A DNA stretch of 64,000 bases from contig QNGE01000765.1 in NCBI GenBank assembly GCA_008508345.1, forward strand, positions 17,894 to 81,893, written 5' to 3'. The position numbers were made by a program, and so were the translations under genes. Below the pieces are notes generated by a model that was not told the origin of the DNA, did no database searches, and saw only the letters and a list, made by a program, of their open reading frames with translations. Origin of the DNA: Paragonimus westermani. Lineage: Eukaryota > Platyhelminthes > Trematoda > Plagiorchiida > Troglotrematidae. Shown piece after piece: positions 44,484 to 58,200 of this stretch. Position 1 is the stretch's first letter. Each line of letters opens with the position of its first letter.

Positions 44484-45908
44484 GATAGACCATTCACATG
44501 GTAACCGTCTGACCGCTGTTACTCATCGAAACAACTATATGCTCTGTTTTTTGTTAGCTTCCAAGGCTTGATATATAAAATTACTTTGCGTCTCATTCAA
44601 AAGAAGGTCGTGGCGAGGTGTTGATCGATTGGCAGCAGACCAGAAAATTCAACAGTATCTACATGAAACCAAGACTTAAGCTGTTTCCATGGTTGCTGCC
44701 ACCCTTAAAAACTGTCTGAATAGTGTCTTCTTCATCGAGATTGATTTTTTCGCATTGTTTGCAGTAAAAAGCAACCTAAATCAAAATCGTAGGTCTATAA
44801 AAGTGGTGAGTAGTAGATTTAAAGTTTTGGTTTGTATACTAAACTCCTCCGAAAGCATATGAGATAGCTAGAACAACTAAGCTAGTCGACTAAGTTCCAT
44901 CTAACCGTGGCTCGTTTCTATTTCATTTTTTATCGTACGAACAATTCTGTCACAACAGTTACTCACAGGAATTACTAGCTTGTATGTATGAAATCTTGAA
45001 TCCATCTGTCACACCAAGTGGATCAGTATTGCACAAGGTTATTTGTGTTAGTCCGGCAGCACCATAAGCCTTGTTAGAGATGTTTGATTGTAGAACATCA
45101 TCCAAGCCACGAACCGAACCCATGCAGTTAGACGCTATGATGAAACCGAAAAGTGCAACACACCGCCAACGTCAATCAAACTGTCGGTGTTAGGAGCGGA
45201 TTCCTATGTAAAAACGGCCGCCTTACTCTGTTAAAATCGTTTGATATCAAACACCGTTGATGAGAATGAAAACTGATCTACAGAGGCAGGATTGAACTCC
45301 AGTTGAAAATAACGGTCATTGATCACAGTCCGAAGAGGATTAACTAACCGGTCACACAGAAGGATGGAGCCAATTTTAGAAACCAATGTCCACAGTAATC
45401 CAGGGTGCTTTTTCCGTTAAGTATTCAATGCTACATGATAGAATAGTGCTTTCTAATGAAGCTGTTGCTACCCTAAATCACCAAAAGCGTTGCAAGCTAG
45501 GGAGGTAATGCTAAAAGGTTGGTTGTTATAGTGGTAACAGCGGTAGCTGACTCACACATGACAAGTTTACGTTCAGACATTTAAAACTTAAACTGCCGGG
45601 CAGGCTTGTAAAAAAAAAGTAATCGAGTTTGCCTGAACAGACAAAACGTGAAACAAACCAGTTTCTTCCTAATTAACTATGGTTTTAAAATACATATGCC
45701 AAAGAATACGATAGAAGCGTTGTATTCTAAAGTTAGTTCACCAATCGGAAGCGAACATTTTCACGACCTTCAGGGGAAACCGGAATTACTGCATCCTCTC
45801 ACAAGCATCAAAAGTAAACAACCGAAACTTTACACGTGGGCAGATACGGTAATCTATTTGATTCGGCCTACCACGTGGGCTGTCTAGTTAACCAGAAGGT
45901 AAATTTAC
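44484..45908 (-). other. PPEF intron sequence
   Basis: No exon or known repeat is recognised. A weak tRNA-like B box (GGAGTTCAATCC, minus strand) occurs near 45300. Confidence 0.4.
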
Positions 45909-46072
45909 CGAGGCCAAATTGTGTGATATTTGAAGTTGTAGGAAGGTCGTTTCATACTCCACCATGTAGTTTGCACATGAAGCGGCCAGACGGGGTTGCA
46001 ACGTGCGCCAAGGCAATTTGAGTCCAAGTATCTTGTCCATGATTTCTGACCATACGGCCAAAGGGATCATAC
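45909..46072 (-). CDS. PPEF: PPEF-type protein phosphatase, exon with degenerate EF-hand
   Basis: The exon is 164 bp. It starts with GT after the acceptor CGTCCAAG and ends at a GTAAAT donor (45908). Its first two bases join the G ending the upstream exon to give Gly, so the protein reads ...DPDRTG then MIPLAVWSEIMDKILGLKLP, WRTLQPRLAASCANYMVEYE and TTFLQLQ. The phrase W-x-x-x-M-x-x-I/V-LGLxLPWRxL is a hallmark of PPEF proteins between the catalytic domain and the C-terminal EF-hands. The following loop (ASCANYMVEYE) has lost the acidic residues expected in a calcium site. The exon ends in phase 0. Frames in the other registers here are shadows. Confidence 0.9.
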
Positions 46073-47984
46073 CTTGGACGAATCAGATGGACATTTATTA
46101 ATAACTCTCTTCTGTTCGATCTGGAACATGAATATATCAAATTTAATCAAACGACGTTCAAATATCAAGATGAGAACGTCGAAGAAATCAGATGGGTACC
46201 TGAGGGAAAAACTGTCACATAGAACGACCTAAATTATCAAAACTGACCATAAGTCGTCTGAGATAAACGAAGATATTCACGCGTTGATAACCTTGAATGA
46301 ATCGCAAAAAATTCATAATTTCTTGTGCACCCAGACAGTTTAACGAATTATTTGACCTCATGTAAATTAATTTGAGTTCGGACAAAACGTTCTGAGAAAT
46401 ACTTTGTGAGAATAATTGCTCCATCACCTCTGTCCAGCTTGCATGGGGTTACGAAGATACAGTTGAGATGGGCTCGTCAGTCATATAGTTATAGGAGCAT
46501 GAAATGTGAGTTGCAAAAACGAGGTTAGGATTAAACTGCCTCGCCCAGAGCCTGACCTCCTTTGTGTTTACACAAAGCTTAACCACACTCATGGCCACAC
46601 AAGTCCAACGGACAAATATTTTGCTCGGCAGAATGTTCCCAAGAACCAAAGAATGTATTCCAAATGTAAACAGTCGCATTAATAAACGAAAGACTCAACT
46701 GGTGCTACAAATTCATGTAATTTTCTACAGCGTTTCTGTTAGTCCGCTTTTGGGGGATTTCACATATTACTTTCTCACGCTAATGGCTACATTGCCCAAA
46801 AAATGAAAGTTTGACACTATAAAAGGAACGATTTAAACAAGCTAGTCAGTAAACGTTTCCAGAGACAAAATATGAAGATAAAGTTTCTCCGCTAAACTCT
46901 GATAAACAGATGACAAAGTGTAGTCACCTATGACTGAACAGTATGATATTTGTACAAAGGCAGTGTAAACAGCAAGCATGACAAGGCATAACTGATATCC
47001 CACAATCTGATGCCAGTAAAAAGTCAGTCAAAATAACACCTCATGGTACAGTTTAATATAGAACAGGTTTCTTCCGAGCTTATTTGCTAGGATGCATCAA
47101 TGAGAAGCTTGTAAGCCATAGTGAACCGTAATGGTATAAAAATCGAGTTTCAACACAAACAAAAATTTTAAAACTTCATCGAGATTTTTGTACTTTGACA
47201 GGAACTTTCGCAAGCAGCATGGCCGTTGCGAATCAATGTCTGTTCGCGTAGACTGTACAGTCAATTTTTCAACAGCTGACAACAAGTCCAATCACTTATC
47301 AAAACTGCCGGATTTTTAATGCTGTTACAGGTAGAGTACAAATGCGTCGGTCTCACACTTATTCAGGGATAGCATCTTGTACGACTGTGACAACCAGTTT
47401 TATATAGAGTATGAGAAAATTGGATGTAAATTTAGTGAATCGGCAAATATTAAGCAGTTAAGACACTATATTGTGAAATTTGTCAAGAGCAGAGATTAAA
47501 TTTTGAGAACAGTGGAAACTATTTCATACAACGTTCTATAAATTACATTATGCTTTTGTGTGTTGCAGTCTACCACTCAATGATATATCTCCTGTTATTC
47601 GCTGAAAGAGATATTTTGGAACCGTAAAACGAATAACCATTTTCAGTTAAGATGTCTTTCCAGAGGTAGTTTCTGTTTGGTAATAACCTACAATTTTCAC
47701 TGTTGTAATCCACAAATTGTTGATCGTTTAAGGGAAGGTTGTAGATTAGAGACAAGAACGTCGAAAGAACTAAAATAAACATAGTGTGTCATTTGCTATC
47801 ACAGAGGAAAATAAATGAACATTATCATCATCATCATCATCATCATCATGACGTCCATAAACCTGACCAAAGGTACTGTAGCTCGGGCCGATGCTTACCT
47901 CAACAGTGACGTGGAATATCCTAGAAGGAGATATTACTAAGAAGGTCAACAAATATTAAAGAAGACTAAGCGGAAGAACTAGAA
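46073..47984 (-). other. PPEF intron sequence with (ATC)n microsatellite
   Basis: No exon is recognised. The intron runs from 46073 to 52790 and also contains the LINE at 47985-50010. A run of ATC repeats lies at 47823-47850. Confidence 0.5.
47823..47850. repeat. (ATC)n microsatellite
   Basis: About nine uninterrupted ATC units, read on the plus strand. Confidence 0.9.
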
Positions 47985-50010
47985 ATGGTGTGGATACAAG
48001 TACACCATTGACTGCGACACCGCCATCTCGGATAGCGTCTGTAACCAACGGTTTGAGTGATCACGAGGACCCCATCCAGGCAGGCGATGCCTGCCCACTT
48101 TGCTCAATAGAGCAGTCAAGGTCTTCATATCTCGTGACCACTGTTGGTTGTCACAATATATAATGCCCGGCACGGTAAACACTCACCTGGAATACGGAGC
48201 ACGTGACCCAACCGTCGGAAGCTGTGCAACGCAGTTAGTTGACCAATTGATAACGCATCCCCAACGTTCCGGAATATGCGCCGGCAAACTGCCACATTGC
48301 TCACGCGATCAGCCCACTTAATGTGGACCAATTGACGGAGACAACGATGGTCGAACACAGCAAGCCTGTTAATATCTTGCTTGCGAACAGGCCACGGTTC
48401 AGAACCATACAGCAAAATGGAACGCACACAGCCTTTATATACACTTCCTTTCAGCAACAACCGAACGTCTTTGCGACGTTACAGATGACGCAGTTTGGCA
48501 AAGGCAATTCGTGACTTTGACATCCTGGCTGATATCTCATCAGCAATATCACAGGCTGACGAGATAGTGCTACCCAATTATGTGAAACCGTCCACAGTCT
48601 CAAGCGGATTATCTGCAATAAAGAAAGTAGGGGTGGAAATGCCTCAGTCTTGAAACAGCACTTTGCACTTTGAAGGTGCGAAGTGCATTCCATACAGACC
48701 AGCCCGGTCACTCACCTTGTTCAGCATGGTCTGCATGTCTTCGGCAGAGGGGCTAAGTAAGACAATGTCGTCCGCATACTCCAGGTCGGTCAATCTAGCG
48801 CCAGGAAGAAGCTCAACACCAAGCCCACTGGATTCACGAAGCGCACCCTCCAGAATGTCGTCCATAACAAAATTGAACAGGAAGGGGGAAATCGGACACC
48901 CCTGACGAACACCACTAGAAGTGATGAACGCTCGAGACAGTTGTCCATAAACTCTCACTCTGCTTGCAGAGTGAGCGTACAGCGATCTCAATAGATTCAC
49001 GTATTTCTCTGGTACTCCCTTGCGAAGGAGACAGCTCCAGAGAACGTTACGAGCAACTGAATCGAATGCAGCCCTCAGGTCCAAAAAGACCACGGCCGTC
49101 GGCTGCCTATATGAATGCCGATATTCCAAGATTCGTCGTAAGGTGAAAATGTGATCAACTACCCCCCCGACCGGATCTGAATCCTTCTTCCTCTTCTTCG
49201 TGTATCGGACTTTCTCTGGGTTTAGTGAGCCGACGTAAAATGAGGCCAGTGAGTAACTTGGACACAACAGACACCAAACTGATGCCTCTATGTTTTTCAC
49301 ATAGACTTCGGGACCCCTTTTTGAAAACGGGAATGACTGTTGATAGGCAACCTTACTCCACCATTCTTGAAAAGAGAAGGAGAGAGGGGGTCAGGTCCAG
49401 GAACCTTATTACGCTTCAATGACTTGATCTCCAGGACCACTTCTGCTCCCGAGAAGGACCGTCTAGAATGCAAGAGCTAACCAATCGTTGAGGTCAACTG
49501 AACCGCTGTTCAAAACGTTCAGCCCACCTGTCACGTCGGCGCGACTGGCTAGTGATAAGTGAACCATCTTTTTCACATATGGTCTCACTTGCACCGACCT
49601 GACGGTCAGTACAAGCACGAATCAGGGAAAAAAGCCTTCTGCTTTTTCCAGGAAAGAAGGCTTTTTCCATCTCTTTCGATTGTTGAACCAAGTAGTGCTC
49701 ACGGTCTTTGCGCAAGCAATCAGTCAGCTTGTGTTCAAGTTCTCGACGGTCGTCATCATATTCAGAACCAGGTGGGATAGAACGACGCTTGTTCATAAGA
49801 TTTCTCGACGTGACGGAAATCCAGTTCTGTCTAAACTGAACAGCTCCTTCGAAACACGCCTGTTCATAGCACGCTTTCGTAGCTCCGGCGATTTGTTTCC
49901 AGTGTTCGTTAGGATCCTTCATCTGTCTCAAAGTGGGCAACTCCTTCACCACTGGAACCACACAACGCGAAGGTATTACAACCCCGTGTAAAGCCCCACA
50001 GTGCACGTTT
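47985..50010 (-). mobile_element. RTE-like LINE, 5' truncated, RT largely preserved, in a PPEF intron
   Basis: Frame 50006-49494 is the linker before RT (PNEHWKQIAGATKACYEQA, RRLFSLIRACTDRQVG, SRRRDRWAERFEQRF). Then come LEIKSLKRNKVPGPDPLSPS, KHRGISLVSVVSKLLTGLI and, in frame 49300-48644, HIFTLRRILEYRHSYRQPTA, VFLDLRAAFDSVARNVLW, SSGVRQGCPISPFLFNFV and LEYADDIVLLSPS. The catalytic YADD box is intact. The C-terminal part continues in frame 48460-48125 (YKGCVRSILLYGSEPWPV, VFDHRCLRQLVHIKWADRVS) and ends RLPGWGPRDHSNRWLQTLSE. The endonuclease is missing, and several shifts break the frame. This is the youngest-looking LINE in the window and lies in the sense of the host gene. Confidence 0.92.
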
Positions 50011-52790
50011 GAATCAATTTAGCTTTCGCCTACTTTGTTTGAACGGGTTACGGAAAACATTAAAACTTTAATGGAACTTTTGGTTCCCGTTCACTTTTGA
50101 GATATAAATTTTCACAAGTCTGCCGCGTTTATACACTTCCTCTGAAGATAGAGATCGCCCTTTGCGTGCTTTCGCAAACTTATGCAGTTACCTCTAATTA
50201 AAAAAAACCTTCAACTGACGAAACTCAACTTTACATTGCTCACGTGCCTAACTACAGTTGATCACGCAAATTTTATTGATGTAACTTGTGTTATTGAAGC
50301 AAATGTGGGAGATACATAACCTGATTAATTTTTAACCTTTCGTTTTTGTCAAATCAATTATCATATATTAGAGCGTTTGTGTTTCAGCGACTAACCGCTA
50401 TTCTGTTTCAGCAAACCGTACAGGCGAGAGGCGCGTCCGTTAGTACAAAAGAAAACAACTAAACTAAACTCATAAGCAGATGGGCGACGAATTTCGACCA
50501 CGGAACAAGAAGACGATTTACTGCAGCTCGCATTCATGAAGACCAGACGATTTTGGTCGCTAGTAATACTGAACAACGTTTTACCAAGTTACTGCTAGGA
50601 TAAACTGCGTAAGATAGCGTTTATTTTTGGTTTGATTCGACTTCAGCGTGCAACACCAACAAGTAAGTGTTTATGAATACAAACGTTATTTGCATATGTG
50701 TTGTTGAAAATGTCCACAGAAGCTTGTTACACAGTCAATGAATAACCCGGTAGTCATTTTCCTACAAACGTGAACTGATATGCCAGTTAAATCGGCACAG
50801 ACAGAAGTTCGGTGAAATCGTGAAGGATAGGCCACTAACTAATTTGAGTCCACTTAGTGTGTAGATCAATCAACAACCACATATTGCTGGGAGTGAATAA
50901 ATGTCAACTTTTTTGTCTACAAAGTATACTAGCGCGTATTTTTGACTATTTGAAATAACAGCTGGTCACCAGTGTTGCATATAAAGTCCTATTAAGATTG
51001 AAAAGGAGCAGGCCTGTTAGTTTTTTTCATTAACAAATGCTGTTTTGCCCGCAAACTGGTGCTAAATCAGAAAGTCGGATTATTTCTCGAAGAAAAAAAA
51101 TGCAGGGGTACACCTCATTTTTCCAGTTGTCAATTTGTTAGCATTAACGGTGTATTCACCAACATTAAACGCATTCAGAATGGCTATTGTGGCGATATTG
51201 GAACGGCCAGCTGGATTAAATTCACAGGGTTAGGCTGATGAATAAATATACCTTGACAAAATATACCAGATGTTATTGTAGAAAAAGCGTGTTCATGGCA
51301 CACGCAGTCACGCCCTCAAACGTAGTCAGTCGATCATAACATGTCAGTCTGTTAGCCTAATAAGCCCAAACATGTAATCACTACCGTCAAAAAACGGATA
51401 TATCCATGAACAACGAACTTGACTGCACCCTATGATACAGTTTGTCAGTGTCCGATAAGCGCTTTCGGTACGTCCCGAATATTTCGTTGCAAACACTTCA
51501 TATGCACTTTGTACCACTCTTGGTGCTCACTTTTACGTCCCAAAGCACTCTACAGCGAAACGAAACAGAAATACTGGTGTTGAAAAGCTACTTGCTGATG
51601 TGGAAGTCAGTGCTGTACTGTACACCGTACAAGTGGGAACAAATGGGAAACGGTTCACGTCAGTTTACAGTAGGGTGTAGCGAATGATTAAGAGATTTCC
51701 GTCCCTCCCCCCCCCAATAAACAGACAGGAATAGTTTTGATACGAAAGAAATATGTAGAAGTGAGAGAATAGGTAATCAGGAACTGAGAAGTCAACAAAT
51801 ACTGGCATATCCTTTGTGATTGTTCAACAGTGATTGAACAGGCAAAGAAGAAGAATGCACGCTACTTATGATAACTCAACATCAGTTGTTGGGAAGATAA
51901 AAGATGTGGACAAGTTAATCCGGTTATTTTTTATCATAAGCTAAATGGGAGGCGCGCACACATGTAGGCAGGCATTTCAAAGAATCTGTTTACGTTAACC
52001 TTCAAACACATAGTCACTCTGGGTGAGTTTATTTTTGATATCATGTTTCCGCTTACCACCTCCCTTAATCGTTACGTGTCGATCGGTTTCAGTCACCTCA
52101 CGTTTCTCACCACCAGAAATTCACTGAAGCGTCAAAAACCAAAATAAGACAAGATGAGGAAAATATGACTCAACAGGTTCATTGGGGTGAACGAGTTAAG
52201 GTTAGTCGATGAATTTCGATCTGAAGGTGTTCAGCTGCAGTTAACAGCGTGATTACAGTGTATCCTACTGAGGTTTATGTATACCATTAATCTTCTGTGA
52301 GAACCCTTTGACGCATGCCAGTCATGCTTAGGTACTAGTGAGTAAGATATTGATCACTTCACGGTCGTTTCAGAAGTGAGCAGGATACGGTTTCCATTCC
52401 GGCGTAGACTGAAGCAAGCATAAACAGTGAACCCTAACAAAAACGCGACCAGTTCGTACTGCTGTGTGTCAGAGAGAAAAAACCAAACGTTATGCTTGGA
52501 TACAACTGAGGCCGAATTTATGCTAGTTTCATACTGTAATTTGATAGTTAATATAGTAGACCATGTAAGATATCTAGCGCATGAGTGTAGGATACTTCAC
52601 AAGTGTATAAAAACAAGCCAACTAATGAAAAATAGACATTCACTTAGTCACTAATGCTCGTCTAGTTCCCCCGATCTCTACCACGTCACCAGAAGGTGGA
52701 AAAGCAGAACACAAAAGGTAGGCATTACCTAGAGTGACGTTCGACCAAACGCTACGAATATGCAGACCTGGACAACACACAAAAACCTAC
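50011..52790 (-). other. PPEF intron sequence (right part)
   Basis: AT-rich with no exon, domain or repeat recognised. Confidence 0.5.
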
Positions 52791-52897
52791 CTGTTCGATC
52801 TGGATCTGCAGCATGAAATTCCTCCCTCAGCTCGGCTTCGTGAGCCGAGATTTTCATCTTCAAATCAGTCAGCGCACTCTCCTCTGCAGATCGGATC
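52791..52897 (-). CDS. PPEF: PPEF-type protein phosphatase, 107-bp exon after the catalytic domain
   Basis: The exon is too short to appear as an open frame with its own start. It is bounded by an acceptor (ACTTTCCAG, ending at 52898) and a donor (GTAGGT, from 52790). Its first base completes the Arg codon left by the upstream exon. Thirty-five codons follow (IRSAEESALTDLKMKISAHE, then AELREEFHAADPDRT), and a final G begins the next Gly codon. The ESAxxxLxxxxxxxxxxLxxEF phrase and the following DPDRTG loop start are characteristic of the region that links the phosphatase domain to the first EF-hand-like motif in PPEF. The loop DPDRTGMIPLAV lacks the terminal acidic residue, so calcium binding is doubtful. 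Confidence 0.92.
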
Positions 52898-54882
52898 CTG
52901 GAAAGTAACGACAGTTTAATGACTCAGAGTGGACCCGATCATGCTGAGCAGTCTTACAAATGCAGTGTCAGCTGAAGTTACCATCATCGGTTTTAAGTTA
53001 ACAGTTGAGCTAACCTGCTTCTTTTGTGATTAAACCACATCACTGTTAAACATTGTGAGCTTCGATAGTCATGGTGTACATAATATGCAAGAAGTGTCAG
53101 TGGTCCACCCAACGTTAAATCACCCAGTGAGATTGAACGATTGAAGCAGTTCTATCCAAAGTTGCAACACAGGCTGTTTAGAGTTAGATTTTTGTTATAT
53201 TAGGCTTTTGCGATAGAACTTTCCATCAGCTGGATGATTCAGTAATGTACATTTTCTACATATTATGCATGTCATTTTAAGATGGGCCATGGAGTCTGAA
53301 CAATCTAGGGCCGCAATGTAAAAAAACGGTTAGTTCGTTTCCATGTTACTGAAATGGCGTGAAGAGCAAATATGCACACACTTACAGTTCCCACTGGCTC
53401 TGTCTTCTAAATATAGAAAGTGAGTAAGGAAATGAGGTGACCTGCAGCTTTACAACTTCTACTCAAAATGCATTCTGTCACCCAGAATGTCAGCATGATT
53501 AAAGTTTAGAAGTTAACGCTAAATACAAATTCGACGTAGGTGTCTCATTCAGTTCGACATGTGGCCTCACACGCAACCTATTTCATCATGGAGTTCATCA
53601 ACATTGTCAAGTTTATATCTGAAAGGCTCCACTCTGTTTCTTTACACGCGTTCTCGGCTCCATTGCTTGTCACAGTCACCGAATGGAACGAAATACCATA
53701 GCGGCAAGAAACAAACCGGGAATTTTTTCAGTAGGGCACGGTATCGTGAACTCCAACTTACAGCTCGACCACACTCTCCATAGTCAACATTCACTAGAAT
53801 CCAAGGAAATTTTGTAGCCTTTTACATAAGCAACTTCAAATTAATGTCAAAAATTATTATTTTTTATACCTTACATCAAATAATCAGTATGCTAACATTA
53901 AAGTCTTAATATTTTGTCATCAAGTAAAAATGTCTCAAATTGGAAATCCGTGAAGCACAATCGGTTATCGGGGGGTAGAAATAAGCTCAGCGTTAACTGG
54001 TAAAACACATTAGTATCAATGGTACGTGTTTCATTGCTACTGCAAATATTACATATTCATTAATTGCTATAAGAAAAAACTGGTTGTTATAGTCACACTC
54101 AGTACTGATACACGTTTATGTTACTTTTGTCCTGTGCGATTTAGTCAGCGTCGTAACTAATTTCCACTGACCAACACAGCAAGCCTAACAGGCGACCTGT
54201 AACAAACAGTTTATCAGTTTTATCACACATAACTATGTACATTCATACTATCGGGTGACATAGATAACCGTTAGTCGAGTAAGTCGAAAAGTCTTGTCAA
54301 AGTCTTCGTCAAACAGGTGCCCTACATCAATAGTCTGTAGCGAATAATCAACTCATGAAAATAGATTTGACAGGTAACCCAATCAAGATAACATGAACCA
54401 TGCTGGCGACCGATCAGTGAGCAAATCTGATTCATAATTTTAACCTAAATTCTTATAACAGATTGTTAGAATTTCGCGGCATAACAGACGACTACTCAGA
54501 ATTCAGAATTCAGTTTACGGCTGGCCTCTTGAACATGTATTTCCGAAGACCAGTGAGAGCGTTTCTTACCGTGTGTTCACACTGAGAATGTGAAGTTTGG
54601 CAGTACTGGATCTAACCTGTTTTATATCCACTGAGCACCACACATGAGTGCAAACTGTGATAAACAGCATCTGCATGCATGCTGATGCCTCCTGCCCCTG
54701 AAAACGCCCAATTTTTGCCTTAATAAAGAGTTGATTTCTGCTATTTTTTCCAATATGAATACCCATTCACCTTTTGGTTTGAGTGCTGGAGGTTTGACTT
54801 TGCAAACCACTCGGTAACCCAACTGCTCACATAGAAATTCGACAAAATACTAAGTGTGATTTCCGAACGCCGGTTTACTTAC
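52898..54882 (-). other. PPEF intron (1,985 bp)
   Basis: Bounded by the GTAAGT donor next to 54883 and the acceptor next to 52897. No repeat is recognised inside; frames such as 54822-54622 follow the donor and are not coding. Confidence 0.75.
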
Positions 54883-55227
54883 CGTTGAGCCGCAGTCCTC
54901 TTTCCGCCCTGCACTGTAAACTGAACTGGAATAACGTTCCCACCAGCCTCAATTTTTGCGTACGCTCCCTTATTGGAACCTTCGGTGTAGTAGTTGGAGG
55001 CAGAGAACACAGTCAGCACTCGTCTATCGTGGGTCCACTCAAATCCTTCCGGCTTGCACTCGTGGGAACGAATCAGCAGATACCAGTTGTTTTTTGTCAG
55101 CAGTGCCTCGGACACATCCGGACCAAACGAGCAACCCATACCTCGAAGCTCGTTTCTGCGTGACCCGGGTTGTGGACACGGATCGCTCCACAACAAGTCT
55201 TGAAGCTTAATCGGAAGATGACGCATT
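54883..55227 (-). CDS. PPEF: PPEF-type protein phosphatase, exon with the C-terminal part of the catalytic domain
   Basis: The 345-bp exon lies between an acceptor (GTTACTTACAG) and a GTAAGT donor. It reads LPIKLQDLLWSDPCPQPGSR, LRGMGCSFGPDVSEALL, WYLLIRSHECKPEGFEWTH, RRVLTVFSASNYYTEGSNKG and AYAKIEAGG. LLWSDP, FGPDV, IRSHECKPEG and SASNYY are signatures of the PPP-family catalytic domain in its PPEF form. The His of RSHE is a metal ligand in this family. The exon ends two bases into an Arg codon that the 107-bp exon completes. The first base belongs to a codon from an upstream exon not identified here. PPEF is a metal-dependent Ser/Thr phosphatase, in other animals regulated through calmodulin and Ca2+. 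Confidence 0.95.
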
Positions 55228-58200
55228 CTGTAAGTAACGTTTAGTAACGCACTTCAAGTCAAAATACTGGGTTGTCTGTCAAACTTGTGTTTTCTACTTA
55301 AATGCATCCTCGAAAATTGACCATTCAGAAACACCTCATTGGGTAGAAACTCTTCTATTTATTGTCCAACATCACCTCAAAGACCAAACTGCAAAAACGC
55401 TCGAGTGATGCCAGGGGGTGGTCACTGAAAATTAAAGGTAGATAATATGAACAAAGTTGTTTCTCAGCAGTGTGTCAATCTAAAATGCCCATTGCCATGC
55501 GGTCCACTGAAATTCCAGTGGCATTCTGTAGTCCACAGAGACCACTTAACAAATCCGATGACGGACAACGATTCTAGCTCCAGTTTGACGTGATCTCCTG
55601 TTGAGAACTTCATGTTTGTCATCACACATGTATTACTCAGAATCTGGAGTGCACAGTTGGTGTGTATGTCCAATCTCCGTGCTTGTTAGACAACAGAGTT
55701 GACAACCACTCAGTCGACCCTAAGCCATGCATGCTGAAATCTCCCTATCTGAATATCCAGCCACAACCGCTCATGAGTAACTCCGAAGTTATCTAATTGT
55801 CCCAAACAGTGACATTCATTTTTGATAATGAAAGTAGCTAGATATGCGAAGGTATTTTTTCGATCAATTTAAATCCATAAATCCAATTAGGAAGTAACGG
55901 CGAATTTTTACAGTCTTTCCTTACAGGCCGGTTGATTTTGATCACAGGTTTTATACTCAAAATATGTTTCACCTGCCCCACTCTAGAAATTTGCTAACCT
56001 AACATTTCGCTTTTGCACGAACTCAACAGTGTTTAGAATTGTATGAATCGTCATTGTTACTGTGAATTACTTGCTGTCGATTTAACGCAATGATTACTAA
56101 ACAATTGGATTGATACTGGATGATAGAAAATCATCACACAGACTTTGTGACACAACTGTTCGAATATCAAACAGAAGACACAAAACAGGCTGACACATAT
56201 CACGAGACAATGATGAAGTACACATGCCGACAGGACTGCAGCCAATGAGAACTGAAGGACGTTGGTCTACAATAATTCCAAATAATTTGATGACGGGCAG
56301 TAGAGTTTAAAACAGATTTTATAGGACGGCGTGTCTGGTACGCCCTGTTTCTACTACATATGTAAAACGTGGAATTTAGATGAAATACGTACAAAAAATC
56401 AAATTCATTTTTATGGCGTGCATTGATTACTGAGTGGTCTAAAATGTTTCCATAACCTAAACTCAAACCAAATTCCCTCTGTTGAATAAGTCCAGCCAGA
56501 AAATATTTATAACTACGAAAACGGTGTTCAAACTCGACGGCAAGCACTTAACACAATCCTGGTTTGAACGTGTCACCACCGCCAATATAAAGTTATAAAA
56601 TAACCACCTTTCCGTTCACTTCTGTAGCAAAGCTACACAGTACTAACAAGCTCTAATGAGGGCGAAACCTGATTATAGTATTTACTTTCGAAAGCGGCTG
56701 ACTGAAAAGTTTATCGAAGTGGGAAACCATTCTTACCAATCCCCTGTATCATACGTACGCACGGGGTATCTACTGGTGTTCATCATCTCCCCGTTCTGTT
56801 CAAAGACACACAATGAATAGAATGTTTTACGATACCGACAGCTCTAAACATGTTTCTGAATTATGAAAAATGAGGAAATTTAAAACTCGAGATGTGGAAT
56901 TTCTTCGTGTTACGCTGTTTGACCAAGTGGTTGTTTAGTCTGCTGAGGTCTCGTTACCAACTTAGCTAATGTCCTCAGTCCACCTCCCCATAAGGCTAGT
57001 TTTTCGTTTCGAAGGCTTAGTTTTAGTGTTGAACCAACTTTTGGGAGGTAACCTTAAGAATAATATGTAAAAATCGAAATCTCAGGAGTCAGTCGTACTA
57101 ACCACCAAAGCTGATAAACCAATCAATAAGTAAGTGGCGGCTGGTCGAACTTCCGATCACTGGAGTGGCACTCATAATCTACATGTGTTTCTAACATTCT
57201 GATCTCAAATCGGCTCATTGATGTAATCTAGGTTCACCTCGTTGTCGATAGCTAGTACCGATTCAGTTGTCTATTGTTCTAGGATTGTCGAGAATGATTG
57301 TGAGTTTGTCAATGTGGTCTGCTTCCCGGTAGACACTGGTTTCTGTTTGGTTGGTGTTCAACACTTGGAATAAAACATCCAGTAGCTATTTTTTTCTTTG
57401 GTGGACATTTTAACGTCGTAGTTACTGTTGACGAATGACTGGGCCCCTTCTGAGCAATAGTGTTTTCTCTACGCACAGTTTTACGTCGTAGGACGAGTTC
57501 AAAGGTCAAGCTTGGGAAACATTCAGAAGACACATGGATGGAATTTTTATCCTCAGCACTGGTCACGCGAGTAGATCAACGAAGACCTCATCGAACCACA
57601 CCCCTGATGGTGGGACGAAAAATGTGATAATCTTACATCAGAGACTTAATTCTCATCATGAAGTACACCAGTATTCCTTCCAAAAGTCCCACAGAGGTCC
57701 CTCGATGCTGCTTCATTATCTGTCGTTCACATCCGGTTCTGAAATTACCTGTCAAAGTTAGGTCCACTAAGTTACCATCCGTACGGAAATTCCCAACTAC
57801 CGTTTTGATGAAAACACCCACCATCCGGATGGACAAATAAGCACCTCAGGCGCTCTACTAATGTTGTGTAGAAGAAGGCTTGTATGCGCAGGGGTATAAA
57901 ATGACATGCCTAATATTGGACGTGTTTGGGATGCAGCTACCAAACTTGTCAAAATTATATGGCGAGTCACGTAAGGATTACGGGTTGAAGCTCGTCATCT
58001 CTGTACACTTGGACTTCAAAGAGGCCGCTGGGAATTAATTCTTACACGCTACTTCCTGAGCACCTGTAGATTTGAGTGACTGGTGGTGGACGCCAGTGTG
58101 ACGACAGAAGGCATTATGTGCTATAAACTTTAACATAACTCGGGTAATTCTGTCTTCCAATGCAGCTGGTCAGTTGAACAATCTTTGTCCTGAGGTCGTT

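Noticed and set aside
45290..45370. tRNA-like A and B boxes on the minus strand
   Set aside because: The B box is fair but the A box is poor and no tail or relative is evident.
53559..53783. 74-codon plus-strand ORF and its antisense text
   Set aside because: Neither strand shows a domain or a retroelement motif, and it lies within a phosphatase intron.
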